Shown here piece by piece: positions 6,629 through 13,415 of a stretch of 13,415 nucleotides of DNA. Origin of the DNA: Promethearchaeota archaeon (GTDB lineage Archaea; Asgardarchaeota; Lokiarchaeia; Sigynarchaeales; SOKP01); the NCBI GenBank assembly GCA_030620005.1, contig JAUXAJ010000122.1, positions 1 through 13,415 of the forward strand, in the 5' to 3' direction. The notes below the pieces were generated by a model. The model was not told where the DNA came from, did not search any database, and saw only the letters and a list, made by a program, of their open reading frames with translations. The translations under genes were made by a program, and so were the position numbers. The first letter of the stretch is position 1; every line of letters begins with the position of its first letter.

Positions 6629-6657
6629 AATGGAATAAACGCATTCCATTATATTAA
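6629..6657 (-). promoter_or_regulatory. Promoter with perfect palindromic operator in front of the alpha/beta hydrolase
   Basis: AATGGAAT (6629-6636) and ATTCCATT (6643-6650) form a perfect 8-bp inverted repeat with a 6-base spacer, ending one base before the start codon. On the minus strand the TATA-like TTAATATA (6650-6657) touches its upstream edge, placing transcription start near 6629, so the transcript is essentially leaderless. A palindrome filling the space from TATA box to start site is the classic position of an archaeal repressor operator. A hairpin role in RNA is unlikely because little of it would be transcribed. Confidence 0.5.
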
Positions 6658-6716
6658 TTTTTTTTATTTTATGAATTTTGAATTTTTTATTTTATTAAAA
6701 GTTAAAAGTTATAACT

Positions 6717-7289
6717 TCAATCCTTTTTTTTATAATCTCGGCCAATCTTCCAAGCGCCCCCAATGAGTTCTCCAATTTTCCAATAGTTGTTATCGTGCAT
6801 TGAGAAGATGATGGGGTTTATTTTTTTCACATCTGGTTTTCCATCGATCAAACAATCTTCATTAACGTGAGTTTCAACGATTTCTCCAACGAATAGATCG
6901 TGTCTACCACCAATATCAATAGTTTTTACTACTTTACATTCAAGGTTCAACGGCGCTTCTTTTACCATGGGCGCCGTTTGCAATTCTCCGTAAAACACAT
7001 CGAACAGTTCAGATTTGTCGATTTCATTTCCAGAGTAAATCCCTATGTGATCAGTAACTTCAGCCATATCTGCCGAAGGAATATTCACGCTAAAAGTCTG
7101 ATTCTCCTTTATTCCAATATTTGTATAATGATTTTTACCAGAAGCAATAAAAATCGTCGGTGGTTTAAATTCAATGATTCCACAATAAGCTATAGTAAGA
7201 AAGTTTGGTTTGCCTTTCACGTTAGCTCCTATTATTGTTGTTGGCATGGGATATAAAGTTGAACTGGGCCCAATTTTTTTCTTATTCAT
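6717..7289 (-). CDS. Flavin reductase-like, FMN-binding split-barrel protein (flavoredoxin type)
   Basis: This 190-residue protein matches the flavin-reductase-like domain family, whose members bind FMN and act as NAD(P)H:flavin oxidoreductases or as electron-transfer flavoredoxins. Family features: YPMPTTIIGANVKGKPNFLTIAY at the N-terminus in pieces (YPMP 13-16, GKPNF 26-30), PPTIFIAS with a phosphate-contacting Ser50, the FSVNIP segment at 66-71, and LECKVVKTIDIGGRHDLFVG around residues 116-135. The length is normal and there is no signal peptide. The ATG overlaps the stop of a 42-residue upstream ORF by four bases (ATGA), and GGAGGT at 7296-7301 lies 6 bases before it, so translation coupling is likely. 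Redox partner and substrate are not evident. Confidence 0.9.
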   Translation of the reverse strand: MNKKKIGPSSTLYPMPTTIIGANVKGKPNFLTIAYCGIIEFKPPTIFIASGKNHYTNIGIKENQTFSVNIPSADMAEVTDHIGIYSGNEIDKSELFDVFYGELQTAPMVKEAPLNLECKVVKTIDIGGRHDLFVGEIVETHVNEDCLIDGKPDVKKINPIIFSMHDNNYWKIGELIGGAWKIGRDYKKKD

Positions 7290-7414
7290 GTGATAACCTC
7301 CAAAATGCTTTTTTCATTCTCAGCATCGGCTATACCTGCAGGATCTAAATCCGTGGAACAAGCAAATTCTTTTACTTTCCTGGTTAAATCTTCTATATTA
7401 TTGTCAACGGACAT
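7286..7414 (-). CDS. 42-residue ORF coupled to the flavin-reductase gene; resembles the N-terminus of an Fe-S reductase
   Basis: The ORF starts at ATG 7412-7414 and ends in TGA overlapping the ATG of the flavin-reductase gene (ATGA). The segment LTRKVKEFACSTDLDPAGIADAEN resembles, in parts (VKEFA and GIADAE), the N-terminal helix and strand of epoxyqueuosine-reductase/reductive-dehalogenase-like iron-sulfur proteins, where the usual pattern is VKEFA...GADLVGIAD. All the rest of such a protein, including the cysteine clusters, is absent. It may be the truncated relic of an Fe-S reductase, kept as a leader that couples translation to the next gene, or a genuine small protein. The family link is inference from a short match. 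A TATA-like A/T-rich box lies at about 7437-7452 and could drive both ORFs. Confidence 0.5.
   Translation of the reverse strand: MSVDNNIEDLTRKVKEFACSTDLDPAGIADAENEKSILEVIT
7296..7301 (-). promoter_or_regulatory. Strong Shine-Dalgarno site of the flavin-reductase gene
   Basis: GGAGGT on the minus strand lies 6 bases before the ATG and inside the upstream 42-codon ORF. It shows that this organism uses Shine-Dalgarno initiation for at least some internal operon genes. Confidence 0.7.
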
Positions 7415-8041
7415 TTTTTTTCCTTATTTATTGTAATATTTATTTTTAATATCATATTTATGAGAACTTCTTCAATTATTAGGATTAAATGTTCGCTTAG
7501 AAACTACTAATCTCATGCGATAAATCAATCCCGAAAAAAGTCTAAAAAGTAAATAGATAAATGTATTTAATATTAAAATCCTTTATATTTTCGAATAATT
7601 TATAGATTTCTTCCGTTCTGTCAAGTTGAAGAAAGCAATATATAGGGATGTAAGTCACTCTTATTATTTAATTTTTTTTCCCAAACACATTATCTTTCTT
7701 TAAATCATGAATTCTCGTTCTTAATTTAAGCGCCGAAACAACTTGAACTGAATTTTTAATGCTGTAAAAAACAGGAATGTTGCTAAGTTCTAAAGATTCC
7801 ATAATTAGAGATTTTAAATTTCTTTTTTTCTTTGTTATAGGATTCTCCTATCTAGCCTGTAAGCATGTCAAATCGTATATCATTCTAAAATTATCGAAAT
7901 TAAAATAAATAGTGTAATATTTTATGGAGAATATGACCCTATTCTTCAGCAATTAAATAAATTTAAAAACAAGATAGGATTAAATCAATTCAAACATATC
8001 TTATATTGTTAAAAATAAAAAAATATTAAGTGGTTAGAATA
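7415..8041. other. Long intergenic region with one possible gene remnant and divergent promoters
   Basis: Apart from the possible remnant at 7668-7802 I see no intact gene. The left end has A/T-rich boxes that could drive the minus-strand small ORF and flavin-reductase gene. The right end has A/T runs (TTATATTGTTAAAAATAAAA, about 8000-8019) about 25-40 bp before the transporter ATG, consistent with a leaderless promoter. A 15-base near-palindrome ATAGGA-TTC-TCCTAT lies at 7837-7851. No tRNA, riboswitch or repeat array is visible. Confidence 0.45.
7668..7802 (-). pseudogene. Possible C-terminal remnant of an NDP-forming acyl-CoA synthetase
   Basis: A 44-codon open frame (ATG at 7800-7802, TAA at 7668-7670) encodes SNIPVFYSIKNSVQVVSALK. 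In ADP-forming acetyl/acyl-CoA synthetases the CoA-ligase domain typically closes with a similar pattern, GIPVFxSxExAxxALxAL. The match is short, and no upstream coding for the rest of the enzyme is present, although the frame stays open a few codons before the ATG. It is either a relic of a deleted gene or a small unrecognised ORF. The family link is inference and only moderately supported. Confidence 0.3.
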
Positions 8042-9379
8042 ATGAGTGAAGAAAACAAGCAAAAACATGATAAAGCCAAAGTGAGAAGAATTGGAAAGCG
8101 TAACATTTTGTCCATTCTCTTCTTAGGAACCGCGGGACAAATAGCGTGGTCCGTTGAAAATAGCTGGTTCAATACGTTCGTGTACGATCGGATTACGACC
8201 GATCCAACACCGATTGCGTGGATGGTGGCAGTAAGTGCAATAACTGCTACTCTTACCACAATTTTAATGGGCGTTCTTAGCGATCGGACTTCGGGGAAAT
8301 GGGGTAAGAGAAAACCTTACCTTGTCATTGGATACATTCTTTGGGGCCTAATAACAGCAATCTATCCAATGGTAGAATGGATTCAAGTGATTGGGATGGC
8401 TGTTATAATGGTAATCATTATCGATGCAGTCATGACCTTTTTTGGATCAACGGCAAACGATGCTACGTATAATGCTTGGTTAACGGACATAGGACATTCG
8501 AGTAATCGTAATAGAATACAAAATATTAATAATATAACGACATATCTAGCAGCTATCATTTCATTTGGTGCTGCAGGAGTAATTATTGATATCTTCGGGT
8601 ATTTCGTGTTTTTCTACATTCTAGGGGGGGTAGTAACTCTCACTGGTTTGATTGCTACATTTTTAATTGAATCGACTCCAATAAAAAAAGAAGAAATTAA
8701 ATTTGAAAAGTCATTTCTCAAAGAATTTGCTGATCTCCTGAATCCTACAATTCTGAAAGAAAATCGGACTCTTTTCTTGCTGTTTCTGACCATGGCCTTA
8801 GGGGGTATAGGAATGCAAGTTTACATGCCTTACCTCTTCATATTTATGGAACATTACGTTGGTTTCTCAAAAACGGAACTAAGTCTTTTCATGGCGATTT
8901 TCTTGCTTCTCACGATAGTCGTATTGATTATTGCCGGTATTTTTAGTCATCGAATTAACCGCAAGACTTTAGTCGTAATTGGCTCGATCTTGGGGGCAAT
9001 AGGAACGATTATATTAGGGTTTACATCATTTCTAGTACAAGGAAATAGTTCTCTAGGAGTAGTGGTATTCCTCCTTTATTTTGTATCAACGATTCCATCG
9101 TTAATATCTTCGGTTGCGTTTGGAGGGTGGCTTCTTGATAATTATCCCGAAGGAGATGTTGGAAAATTTCAAGGCGTTCGCATGATTTTCATGGTTCTTT
9201 TACCCATGGTTATAGGACCTCCAATTGGAGCGGCTATCATAAGCACATTTGGAATCCCTATAGCCGGGGGATACATTCCAACTCCCGAGATATTCATTTT
9301 TGGAGGGTTAATTTCGACATTTTCGGTGATTCCGATATTATTTATTAGTAAATCAGAAGGACAAATAAAACTTGATTAA
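8042..9379 (+). CDS. MFS transporter, GPH-like (sugar:cation symporter type)
   Basis: This membrane transporter has about 12 hydrophobic helices and an N-terminal lysine/arginine-rich cytoplasmic segment. After helix 2 the loop SDRTSGKWGKRKPYL carries the DR...GKRKP signature of the major facilitator superfamily, most like glycoside-pentoside-hexuronide symporters. Substrate cannot be inferred. I choose ATG 8042 (MSEENKQK) over a GTG at 8030 in the same frame, because A/T-rich TATA-like sequence at about 8000-8019 predicts transcription starting near the ATG, leaving no room for translation from the GTG. That gives 445 residues. An ATC-hydrolase-family gene follows on the same strand after 118 bp, so uptake and hydrolysis of one compound may be linked. 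The protein looks intact. Confidence 0.88.
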   Translation: MSEENKQKHDKAKVRRIGKRNILSILFLGTAGQIAWSVENSWFNTFVYDRITTDPTPIAWMVAVSAITATLTTILMGVLSDRTSGKWGKRKPYLVIGYILWGLITAIYPMVEWIQVIGMAVIMVIIIDAVMTFFGSTANDATYNAWLTDIGHSSNRNRIQNINNITTYLAAIISFGAAGVIIDIFGYFVFFYILGGVVTLTGLIATFLIESTPIKKEEIKFEKSFLKEFADLLNPTILKENRTLFLLFLTMALGGIGMQVYMPYLFIFMEHYVGFSKTELSLFMAIFLLLTIVVLIIAGIFSHRINRKTLVVIGSILGAIGTIILGFTSFLVQGNSSLGVVVFLLYFVSTIPSLISSVAFGGWLLDNYPEGDVGKFQGVRMIFMVLLPMVIGPPIGAAIISTFGIPIAGGYIPTPEIFIFGGLISTFSVIPILFISKSEGQIKLD

Positions 9380-9497
9380 TTTTAGTGATTTATTAGTAAG
9401 AGATATCAAATAATTAGAAAGATAGATATCTGATAAAAAATGTTAATTAAATAAATAAGAGTGAATTTAAAAAACAAATTCCTAATTAAATAAGATC

Positions 9498-10193
9498 ATG
9501 AAAGAAGGTGGATTATTAAAAGGAGCCAAGCGGAAGGAGAAGAGTTGGAATAAGGTAAAAAATATTCTCGAAGAACCATTTAAAGAAGCGCTCGATCGCT
9601 TTCGAGACGATGTATTAGGTAGGAGAGACTTTGATCCGACATCACTTCTTCAATTCGGGCTATTCATGTCGATGGGCGTAGTTAACATTTTAAAAGAATG
9701 TGAAGCAAGATTTGGCTTGGATGGTCAAAAAGCAGTTAACGACGCGTTGATAAAAACGGGATACGATGTTGGAAGGCAAATGATCGATGTTACTAAGATC
9801 CCGGCAGATTTTCCGGTAATAGAATTAATGAGTTATTTAGCTACGATAGTTAATACTCAAGCGTGGACTTCCATTGAAGATCCCAGAATAGACAGTGAAG
9901 ATGAGTGCTCGTTTGACATATTATGGTGTCCACTTCAAGATGTATATTCGGCGTTTGACTGTCGAGTTCAAAGGTATTTAGTTCAAGGTATCATCGATTA
10001 TTTTCGAGATAACATTCCTAATGCTGATTTTCAGGTTGAATTTAAATCAACAATTCCCGCTGGAGCCGAAAAATGTCGATTTATAATGCAAAGAAAGAAA
10101 CCTGGTGAACCTGATAAATGGGAAAATTATTCCAAGCTTTTAGAACGCAAAGCGTTGAAAAGGATGGAAGAACGCAGAAAAAAAGAGATGTGA
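9498..10193 (+). CDS. L-2-amino-thiazoline-4-carboxylate hydrolase (ATC hydrolase) family protein
   Basis: This 231-residue soluble protein shows the features of the ATC-hydrolase-like family: a helical N-terminal half with GYDVGRQM, a central DECSFDILWCPLQDVYS segment, then DCRVQRYLVQGIIDYF, and a closing GAEKCRFIM motif. Cysteines 137, 144, 155 and 193 fall at the family's recurring positions. The founding enzyme opens the thiazoline ring in bacterial cysteine production, but most family members have unknown substrates, so the function should not be taken as proven. The C-terminal tail (KALKRMEERRKKEM) is strongly basic and helical, beyond the core fold. No signal peptide. The ATG has no clear ribosome binding site. 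It lies 118 bp after the MFS transporter on the same strand; a weak inverted repeat AGATATC/GATATCT at 9401-9431 sits between them, which could be a terminator or operator. Confidence 0.8.
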   Translation: MKEGGLLKGAKRKEKSWNKVKNILEEPFKEALDRFRDDVLGRRDFDPTSLLQFGLFMSMGVVNILKECEARFGLDGQKAVNDALIKTGYDVGRQMIDVTKIPADFPVIELMSYLATIVNTQAWTSIEDPRIDSEDECSFDILWCPLQDVYSAFDCRVQRYLVQGIIDYFRDNIPNADFQVEFKSTIPAGAEKCRFIMQRKKPGEPDKWENYSKLLERKALKRMEERRKKEM

Positions 10194-10195
10194 AC

Positions 10196-10227
10196 AAAAA
10201 AAAAAAAAAAAAATTTTTAAAAATTTT
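10196..10227. terminator. Bidirectional terminator region with an 18-base poly(A)/poly(T) tract between convergent genes
   Basis: Eighteen A residues run from 10196 to 10213, followed by T5-A5-T4. On the minus strand this becomes a long U-tract right after the symporter's stop codon, the usual archaeal termination signal. For the plus-strand gene the T5-A5-T4 segment could play the same role. Only 37 bp separate the two stop codons. Confidence 0.6.
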
Positions 10228-10230
10228 CAC

Positions 10231-11643
10231 TCATGAACTTTTACTTTTTTCCATTTCTTTGAGTTGAGCGTGTTTTTTATCGTGTAGAATAAGAACTTCT
10301 TTTTGTATGTTTGCCCAATTTTCACCTTTTAATGGATAAAGTTGCAGAATTAGAGCCTCTAAAATTAAAGCAATTCCCGGAATTAGACCAATGAACGACT
10401 TTATTGCAAATATGACTTCTGGCGTTTGTTGTACTGCGACACCACCAACACGAGGTATGAAATTTGCCGCAGCAAGAAGTGCTACCGGTACTACGAGAGC
10501 TAAGCTTTGAGCTGGTTTGGTGATTAAAGCATTTATTCCGAAAAACATGGCTTCTCTTCTAACTCCAGTCTTCAATTCATCCTCATCGGCAACTTGCGCG
10601 AATAAGAGATTAGAAAAAACTAGCGGTCCAACGAACCCGAAAGCTGCAATTACTATGCATAAAAATATCAATTCGTTAGTTGGAGCAAACGTTAACAAGA
10701 TCAATCCAATACCACCAAGTAACAATAACGCTTGGTCGCTTTTAACAACACCAAATTTTTTAATTAATTTGGGGGTTATCCAAATTCCAGCAAGTAATGG
10801 AATGAATAAAAATATTAGAACTACAATCGTAGAAGTTTGAACCACATAATCGGCTAGGTAAAATATTGAACCTATAATCATGGATTGCAAAAAGATGCTC
10901 ATGAAATTTGCAGTAACCGCAATCATGAATGCTTTACTTTTAAATGTGAATTTTAACATGTCAAAAATCCCCAGAGGTTCGTCCACTATAGTAAATTCAG
11001 GACGTTCTTTGAATTTATAAGTCGTAAACATGATAAATGCTACACCAATTATTCCAACGGCAATCATTGACATTTGTAATGGAAGTAGATCCGCTTGATG
11101 TCGAAACATGTCGGGAATGATAAAGCCCAAAATCATGCCTATAAGGCTGAAAAACGAACTAAAAACTTGAAGCCCGTTTCTTTCCTGTTCGTCTTCGGTA
11201 ATTTCCGGCAAGAGCGCAGAAAACACTAGAAAAATTATCGTGTATGCCGTATCATAAAGAAGCATTGTTATAAGCATCCACCAGAAAAGAACAACTTCAC
11301 CCCCTCCAGCAGGAGCGAACCAAACTAGAATGAAAAAAAATCCCAGGAATGGTGCCGTGTATCGCATGAATGGTATTCTCCTTCCTTTTTTGGATTTTGA
11401 TCTATCGCTTATGACTCCAAAAAGCGGGTCGTTAATCGCGTTCCAAATTGCATATATAAAGCTCACAACATAGATGATATATGCGGTCTCAACAAGACCA
11501 AGATAATCAACGTAAAAGATTGGCAATAATGCACCGTATATTCCACTAATGAGCGATCCTCCAAAGCTAGCTAAGCCCCAATAAACTCGAAATTTTGTCG
11601 TGAATTTAGGAGCTGATTTTATTTCGGTATTTGATTTTTCCAT
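10231..11643 (-). CDS. GPH-family sugar:cation symporter (MelB-like MFS)
   Basis: This 470-residue polytopic protein has about 12 membrane helices and matches the glycoside-pentoside-hexuronide:cation symporter family (MFS_2). Near the N-terminus, WGLASFGGSL resembles the family's opening helix, followed by FYVDYLGL. The segment IWNAINDPLFGVISDRSKSKKGRRIPFM (residues 66-93 in pieces) contains the conserved DP motif (Asp72, Pro73), Asp80-Arg81 and the GRRIPF loop. The acidic residues Asp46, Asp72 and Asp80 are in regions where MelB binds its coupling cation. A cytoplasmic lysine-rich tail closes the protein. It ends convergently against the ATC-hydrolase-family gene and lies 111 bp downstream of the LmbE gene, on the same strand. 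The sugar or other substrate is not predictable; related Asgard transporters could carry sulfonated or glycosidic compounds, but that is speculation. Confidence 0.9.
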   Translation of the reverse strand: MEKSNTEIKSAPKFTTKFRVYWGLASFGGSLISGIYGALLPIFYVDYLGLVETAYIIYVVSFIYAIWNAINDPLFGVISDRSKSKKGRRIPFMRYTAPFLGFFFILVWFAPAGGGEVVLFWWMLITMLLYDTAYTIIFLVFSALLPEITEDEQERNGLQVFSSFFSLIGMILGFIIPDMFRHQADLLPLQMSMIAVGIIGVAFIMFTTYKFKERPEFTIVDEPLGIFDMLKFTFKSKAFMIAVTANFMSIFLQSMIIGSIFYLADYVVQTSTIVVLIFLFIPLLAGIWITPKLIKKFGVVKSDQALLLLGGIGLILLTFAPTNELIFLCIVIAAFGFVGPLVFSNLLFAQVADEDELKTGVRREAMFFGINALITKPAQSLALVVPVALLAAANFIPRVGGVAVQQTPEVIFAIKSFIGLIPGIALILEALILQLYPLKGENWANIQKEVLILHDKKHAQLKEMEKSKSS

Positions 11644-11754
11644 TTAAACCATCCAAAATTATTTTTTTTTAAAATTGAAATTATTAATATTAATTCTATC
11701 TTATATTTTAAAAAACTATTCATTTTCTCTGTAAAAACAAACGGAAAATTACAA

Positions 11755-12549
11755 TTAAGAAATTAATCCTAATTCTTTAGGATTTGGTAGGTAACGCTCT
11801 GGAGAAGGTCCACTTAATTTTTTTGCCACGAAATAATACATGATTTTATGACGCAATTTTCTGATTTGATTTTCGTTTTTATTAAAGCTCACTTTTCTAT
11901 ATCCTTCTGCCATTACTGGCCCAGCTCGCCTCTTTCTTAACACGTAGAACAGTTTTCTTAATGGTCTAAATAATTTATTTGAAAGTGGACTAGTTTGAGA
12001 TTCATGCTTTGACCACGCTTTAATGAAAATTGATAAGTCTTTAATTGGAATGTAAAAATTCGCGTTAAACGAATGATACAAGAGAAGCATCGGTCTTTTA
12101 GGTTGTTCAATGGATTTCACGGCAAGATATACGAGCCAACCCGTGTGTTTATGGTCTGAATGCAAATCTAACGAAAAAAAACTGTCAGGTCCAATTATAA
12201 TATCGGGATTTATTTCGAGAATTTTCTTTTTTAACCTTTGAAATACATCTCGATTAAACGGCAGGTAACCGTCAATTTCTCCAAACCATATCAATTTTAT
12301 TTTCGGCGTTCCATCTGGATTAATGCCGTATACTTTTGCCGCTTCTTCCATTTCGTGGATTCTTATTCTTTTAATCTTGTTTCCCTTAAAATCGTCTCTC
12401 TCCGTGCCGTACTCGTCACTTGTCATTAAAATCTCGCGCACATCCCATCCCAGCTCAACTGCTTGCTGGCAAGTCGAAGCACAAGTGAATTCCGCGTCGT
12501 CAGGATGAGGATTTATGATTAGTAATCTCATTGATATTATTTTTGTCAT
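11755..12549 (-). CDS. LmbE/PIG-L family zinc deacetylase
   Basis: This protein of up to 264 residues belongs to the LmbE-like N-acetylglucosamine deacetylases, zinc enzymes that remove acetyl groups from GlcNAc-containing glycolipids, glycosides or related compounds. The motif HPDDAE at 15-20 supplies zinc ligands His15 and Asp18, with Asp17 as likely base, and DLHSDHKHTG at 128-137 supplies the third ligand (probably His133). The segment LMTSDEYGTERDDFKG is also family-typical. The start may be ATG at codon 1 (12549) or codon 7 (12531); the shorter form begins at MRLLIINPHPDD, which is the usual LmbE N-terminus. The C-terminal third, about residues 180-264, is basic and long compared with minimal LmbE proteins, and I do not recognise it. 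No signal peptide. It lies 67 bp after the acyltransferase gene on the same strand, so a common transcript and pathway (glycan or glycolipid modification) are plausible. Confidence 0.9.
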   Translation of the reverse strand: MTKIISMRLLIINPHPDDAEFTCASTCQQAVELGWDVREILMTSDEYGTERDDFKGNKIKRIRIHEMEEAAKVYGINPDGTPKIKLIWFGEIDGYLPFNRDVFQRLKKKILEINPDIIIGPDSFFSLDLHSDHKHTGWLVYLAVKSIEQPKRPMLLLYHSFNANFYIPIKDLSIFIKAWSKHESQTSPLSNKLFRPLRKLFYVLRKRRAGPVMAEGYRKVSFNKNENQIRKLRHKIMYYFVAKKLSGPSPERYLPNPKELGLIS

Positions 12550-12616
12550 TCTATTATTAAAATGTTAAGTTATAAGTCAAAAAAAGAGATCTTGGTAGTT
12601 TTTAATTGTTGTCTAA

Positions 12617-13415
12617 TTATTTTTCTGTCCTTTCTTTAAAGCTTTCGATGTCAAATGGAATCCTTTCTCCCGTATCAGCAATTCTTCTCGTGGCTTGCTT
12701 CTTGCTTTCTTCAATCATTTTCTTAGCAGGCATGAATTTTCGAGCTGGTCTACCCAAATATATCCAATTGGGTTCTAATACTTGCCCAATATGCGTTACA
12801 CACCAAATGCCTAAAGTAGAACCCTTGCCAATAACCGTTCCAGGCGCCACAACCGCATTGCCACCAAGTACCACGTGGTCTCCGATTATGACTTTTTTAA
12901 TCAACAAATGATCGCCTAAAATGACGCTAGAAAGAACGACTGCGCCTTGACCAAGCATCATGTTATTACCAAACTCAATAAACTCCACATCGCTCCAACC
13001 GTCAAACATTGTGGATTTAAAATCTGCTTTCATGTCCAACATTTTGAAAGCAAGGTTCGAAGCCCAGGGAAAGCAGAAATTATTGAAATTCCAGAACACA
13101 AACTTTTTCACGATAACTCTCAAGCAATAGAAATTGTAATCCTTATTCTTCTTTTCCATCTTGAAAAGTCCTTCTTTAGGAGCGTGAAGTAATTTTAATA
13201 TAATTAAAAATAACTTACCAAAAAGAAGGATCGCGAGTATATAAAGGCTCCACCACGCCAGAACATCTACCATTATAATAAGAACACGCCAATGCAGGAA
13301 ATTTGAATTCATTGCGTAGCTATAAAATGTCATGATTAAGACGGAAGGCATGATGAACGATAAAACGTGGAGCAGTAAGTACAGAAAAATACCCATTGGC
13401 GTCCAAGAAAACATT
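12617..13415 (-). CDS. Membrane-anchored left-handed beta-helix acyltransferase, N-terminus at or beyond the right edge
   Basis: At least 265 residues are present. The N-terminal half has three or four hydrophobic helices (about 7-34, 43-77) followed by a lysine-rich loop. The C-terminal half, about 125-225, shows imperfect hexapeptide repeats such as VILGDHLLIKKVIIGDHV and NAVVAPGTVIGKGSTLG, ending with WIYLGRPARKF, typical of left-handed beta-helix acyltransferases that use acyl-CoA or acetyl-CoA. The arrangement of membrane segments plus beta-helix resembles the C-terminal module of Pls/PosA-type non-ribosomal peptide synthetase-like proteins. An ATG falls at 13412-13414, but the window ends there and such proteins normally have more sequence, so this is probably an internal Met and the gene continues. 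Its stop lies 67 bp before the LmbE deacetylase start. Together they could remodel an acyl-amide or acyl-ester on a membrane sugar lipid. Confidence 0.85.
   Translation of the reverse strand, partial: MFSWTPMGIFLYLLLHVLSFIMPSVLIMTFYSYAMNSNFLHWRVLIIMVDVLAWWSLYILAILLFGKLFLIILKLLHAPKEGLFKMEKKNKDYNFYCLRVIVKKFVFWNFNNFCFPWASNLAFKMLDMKADFKSTMFDGWSDVEFIEFGNNMMLGQGAVVLSSVILGDHLLIKKVIIGDHVVLGGNAVVAPGTVIGKGSTLGIWCVTHIGQVLEPNWIYLGRPARKFMPAKKMIEESKKQATRRIADTGERIPFDIESFKERTEK

Noticed and set aside
6900..7256. Plus-strand ORF of 118 codons rich in Phe, Tyr and Ser
   Set aside because: Antisense shadow of the flavin-reductase gene, whose family motifs are unambiguous.
8030..8041. GTG start four codons upstream of the chosen transporter start
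   Set aside because: The TATA-like box about 25-40 bp before the ATG at 8042 predicts a transcript too short to include the GTG, and no ribosome binding site precedes it.
10196..10213. Poly(A) tract as the tail of a retroelement
   Set aside because: No reverse transcriptase, target-site duplication or element sequence lies next to it; a terminator between convergent genes explains it.
10517..10840. Plus-strand ORF of 107 codons
   Set aside because: Antisense to transmembrane segments of the GPH symporter; no independent signals.
12606..12911. Plus-strand ORF of 101 codons
   Set aside because: Antisense to the hexapeptide repeats of the acyltransferase; its apparent hydrophobicity follows from that sequence.

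Overview
The window most likely comes from an Asgard archaeon of the Lokiarchaeia type. It is AT-rich. It carries a eukaryote-like small GTPase of the Ras/Rab/Arf superfamily, archaeal TATA-like boxes sit close to several start codons (short-leader or leaderless transcripts), and a few genes also have clear Shine-Dalgarno motifs. The rest is an acyl/ester/peptide hydrolysis and transport gene set common in these genomes. The taxonomic call is inference; there is no rRNA or tRNA in the window.

Layout. Bases 1-369 hold a truncated 3-hydroxyacyl-CoA dehydrogenase fragment running off the left edge, followed by apparently decayed sequence. Two minus-strand genes follow, an HSL-type carboxylesterase (370-1260) and an M20 metallopeptidase (1458-2690), with a strong hairpin between them. 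A plus-strand pair comes next: an unrecognised 82-residue charged protein (2975-3223) and a Ras-superfamily GTPase with mixed Arf/Rho/Rab motifs (3347-3868). Convergent to these is an AMP-forming acyl-CoA synthetase (3939-5489) that starts at TTG behind a good ribosome binding site. Its upstream region hides a small two-helix membrane ORF on the plus strand (5622-5783) that seems to start at ATT. A serine alpha/beta hydrolase (5848-6627) has a perfect palindrome between its TATA-like box and its start codon. A flavin-reductase-like protein (6717-7289) overlaps by four bases a 42-residue ORF upstream (7286-7414) that resembles the N-terminus of an iron-sulfur reductase. The 615-bp gap 7415-8029 contains a possible C-terminal remnant of an NDP-forming acyl-CoA synthetase.

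The right part contains an MFS transporter (8042-9379), a member of the L-2-amino-thiazoline-4-carboxylate hydrolase family (9498-10193), a convergent GPH/MelB-type MFS symporter (10231-11643), a LmbE/PIG-L deacetylase (11755-12549) and a membrane-anchored hexapeptide acyltransferase (12617 to the right edge).

Reading together: the genes fit uptake and breakdown of small organic compounds (two symporters, two esterases/hydrolases, an M20 amidase, acyl-CoA activation) plus a small sugar/lipid modification pair at the right (deacetylase and acyltransferase). No CRISPR array, transposase, prophage or tRNA is visible. The points most worth a second look are the hidden small membrane ORF with a non-standard start, the GTPase and its small neighbour, the operator-like palindrome at 6629-6650, and a pattern of small gene remnants from acyl-CoA and redox families.
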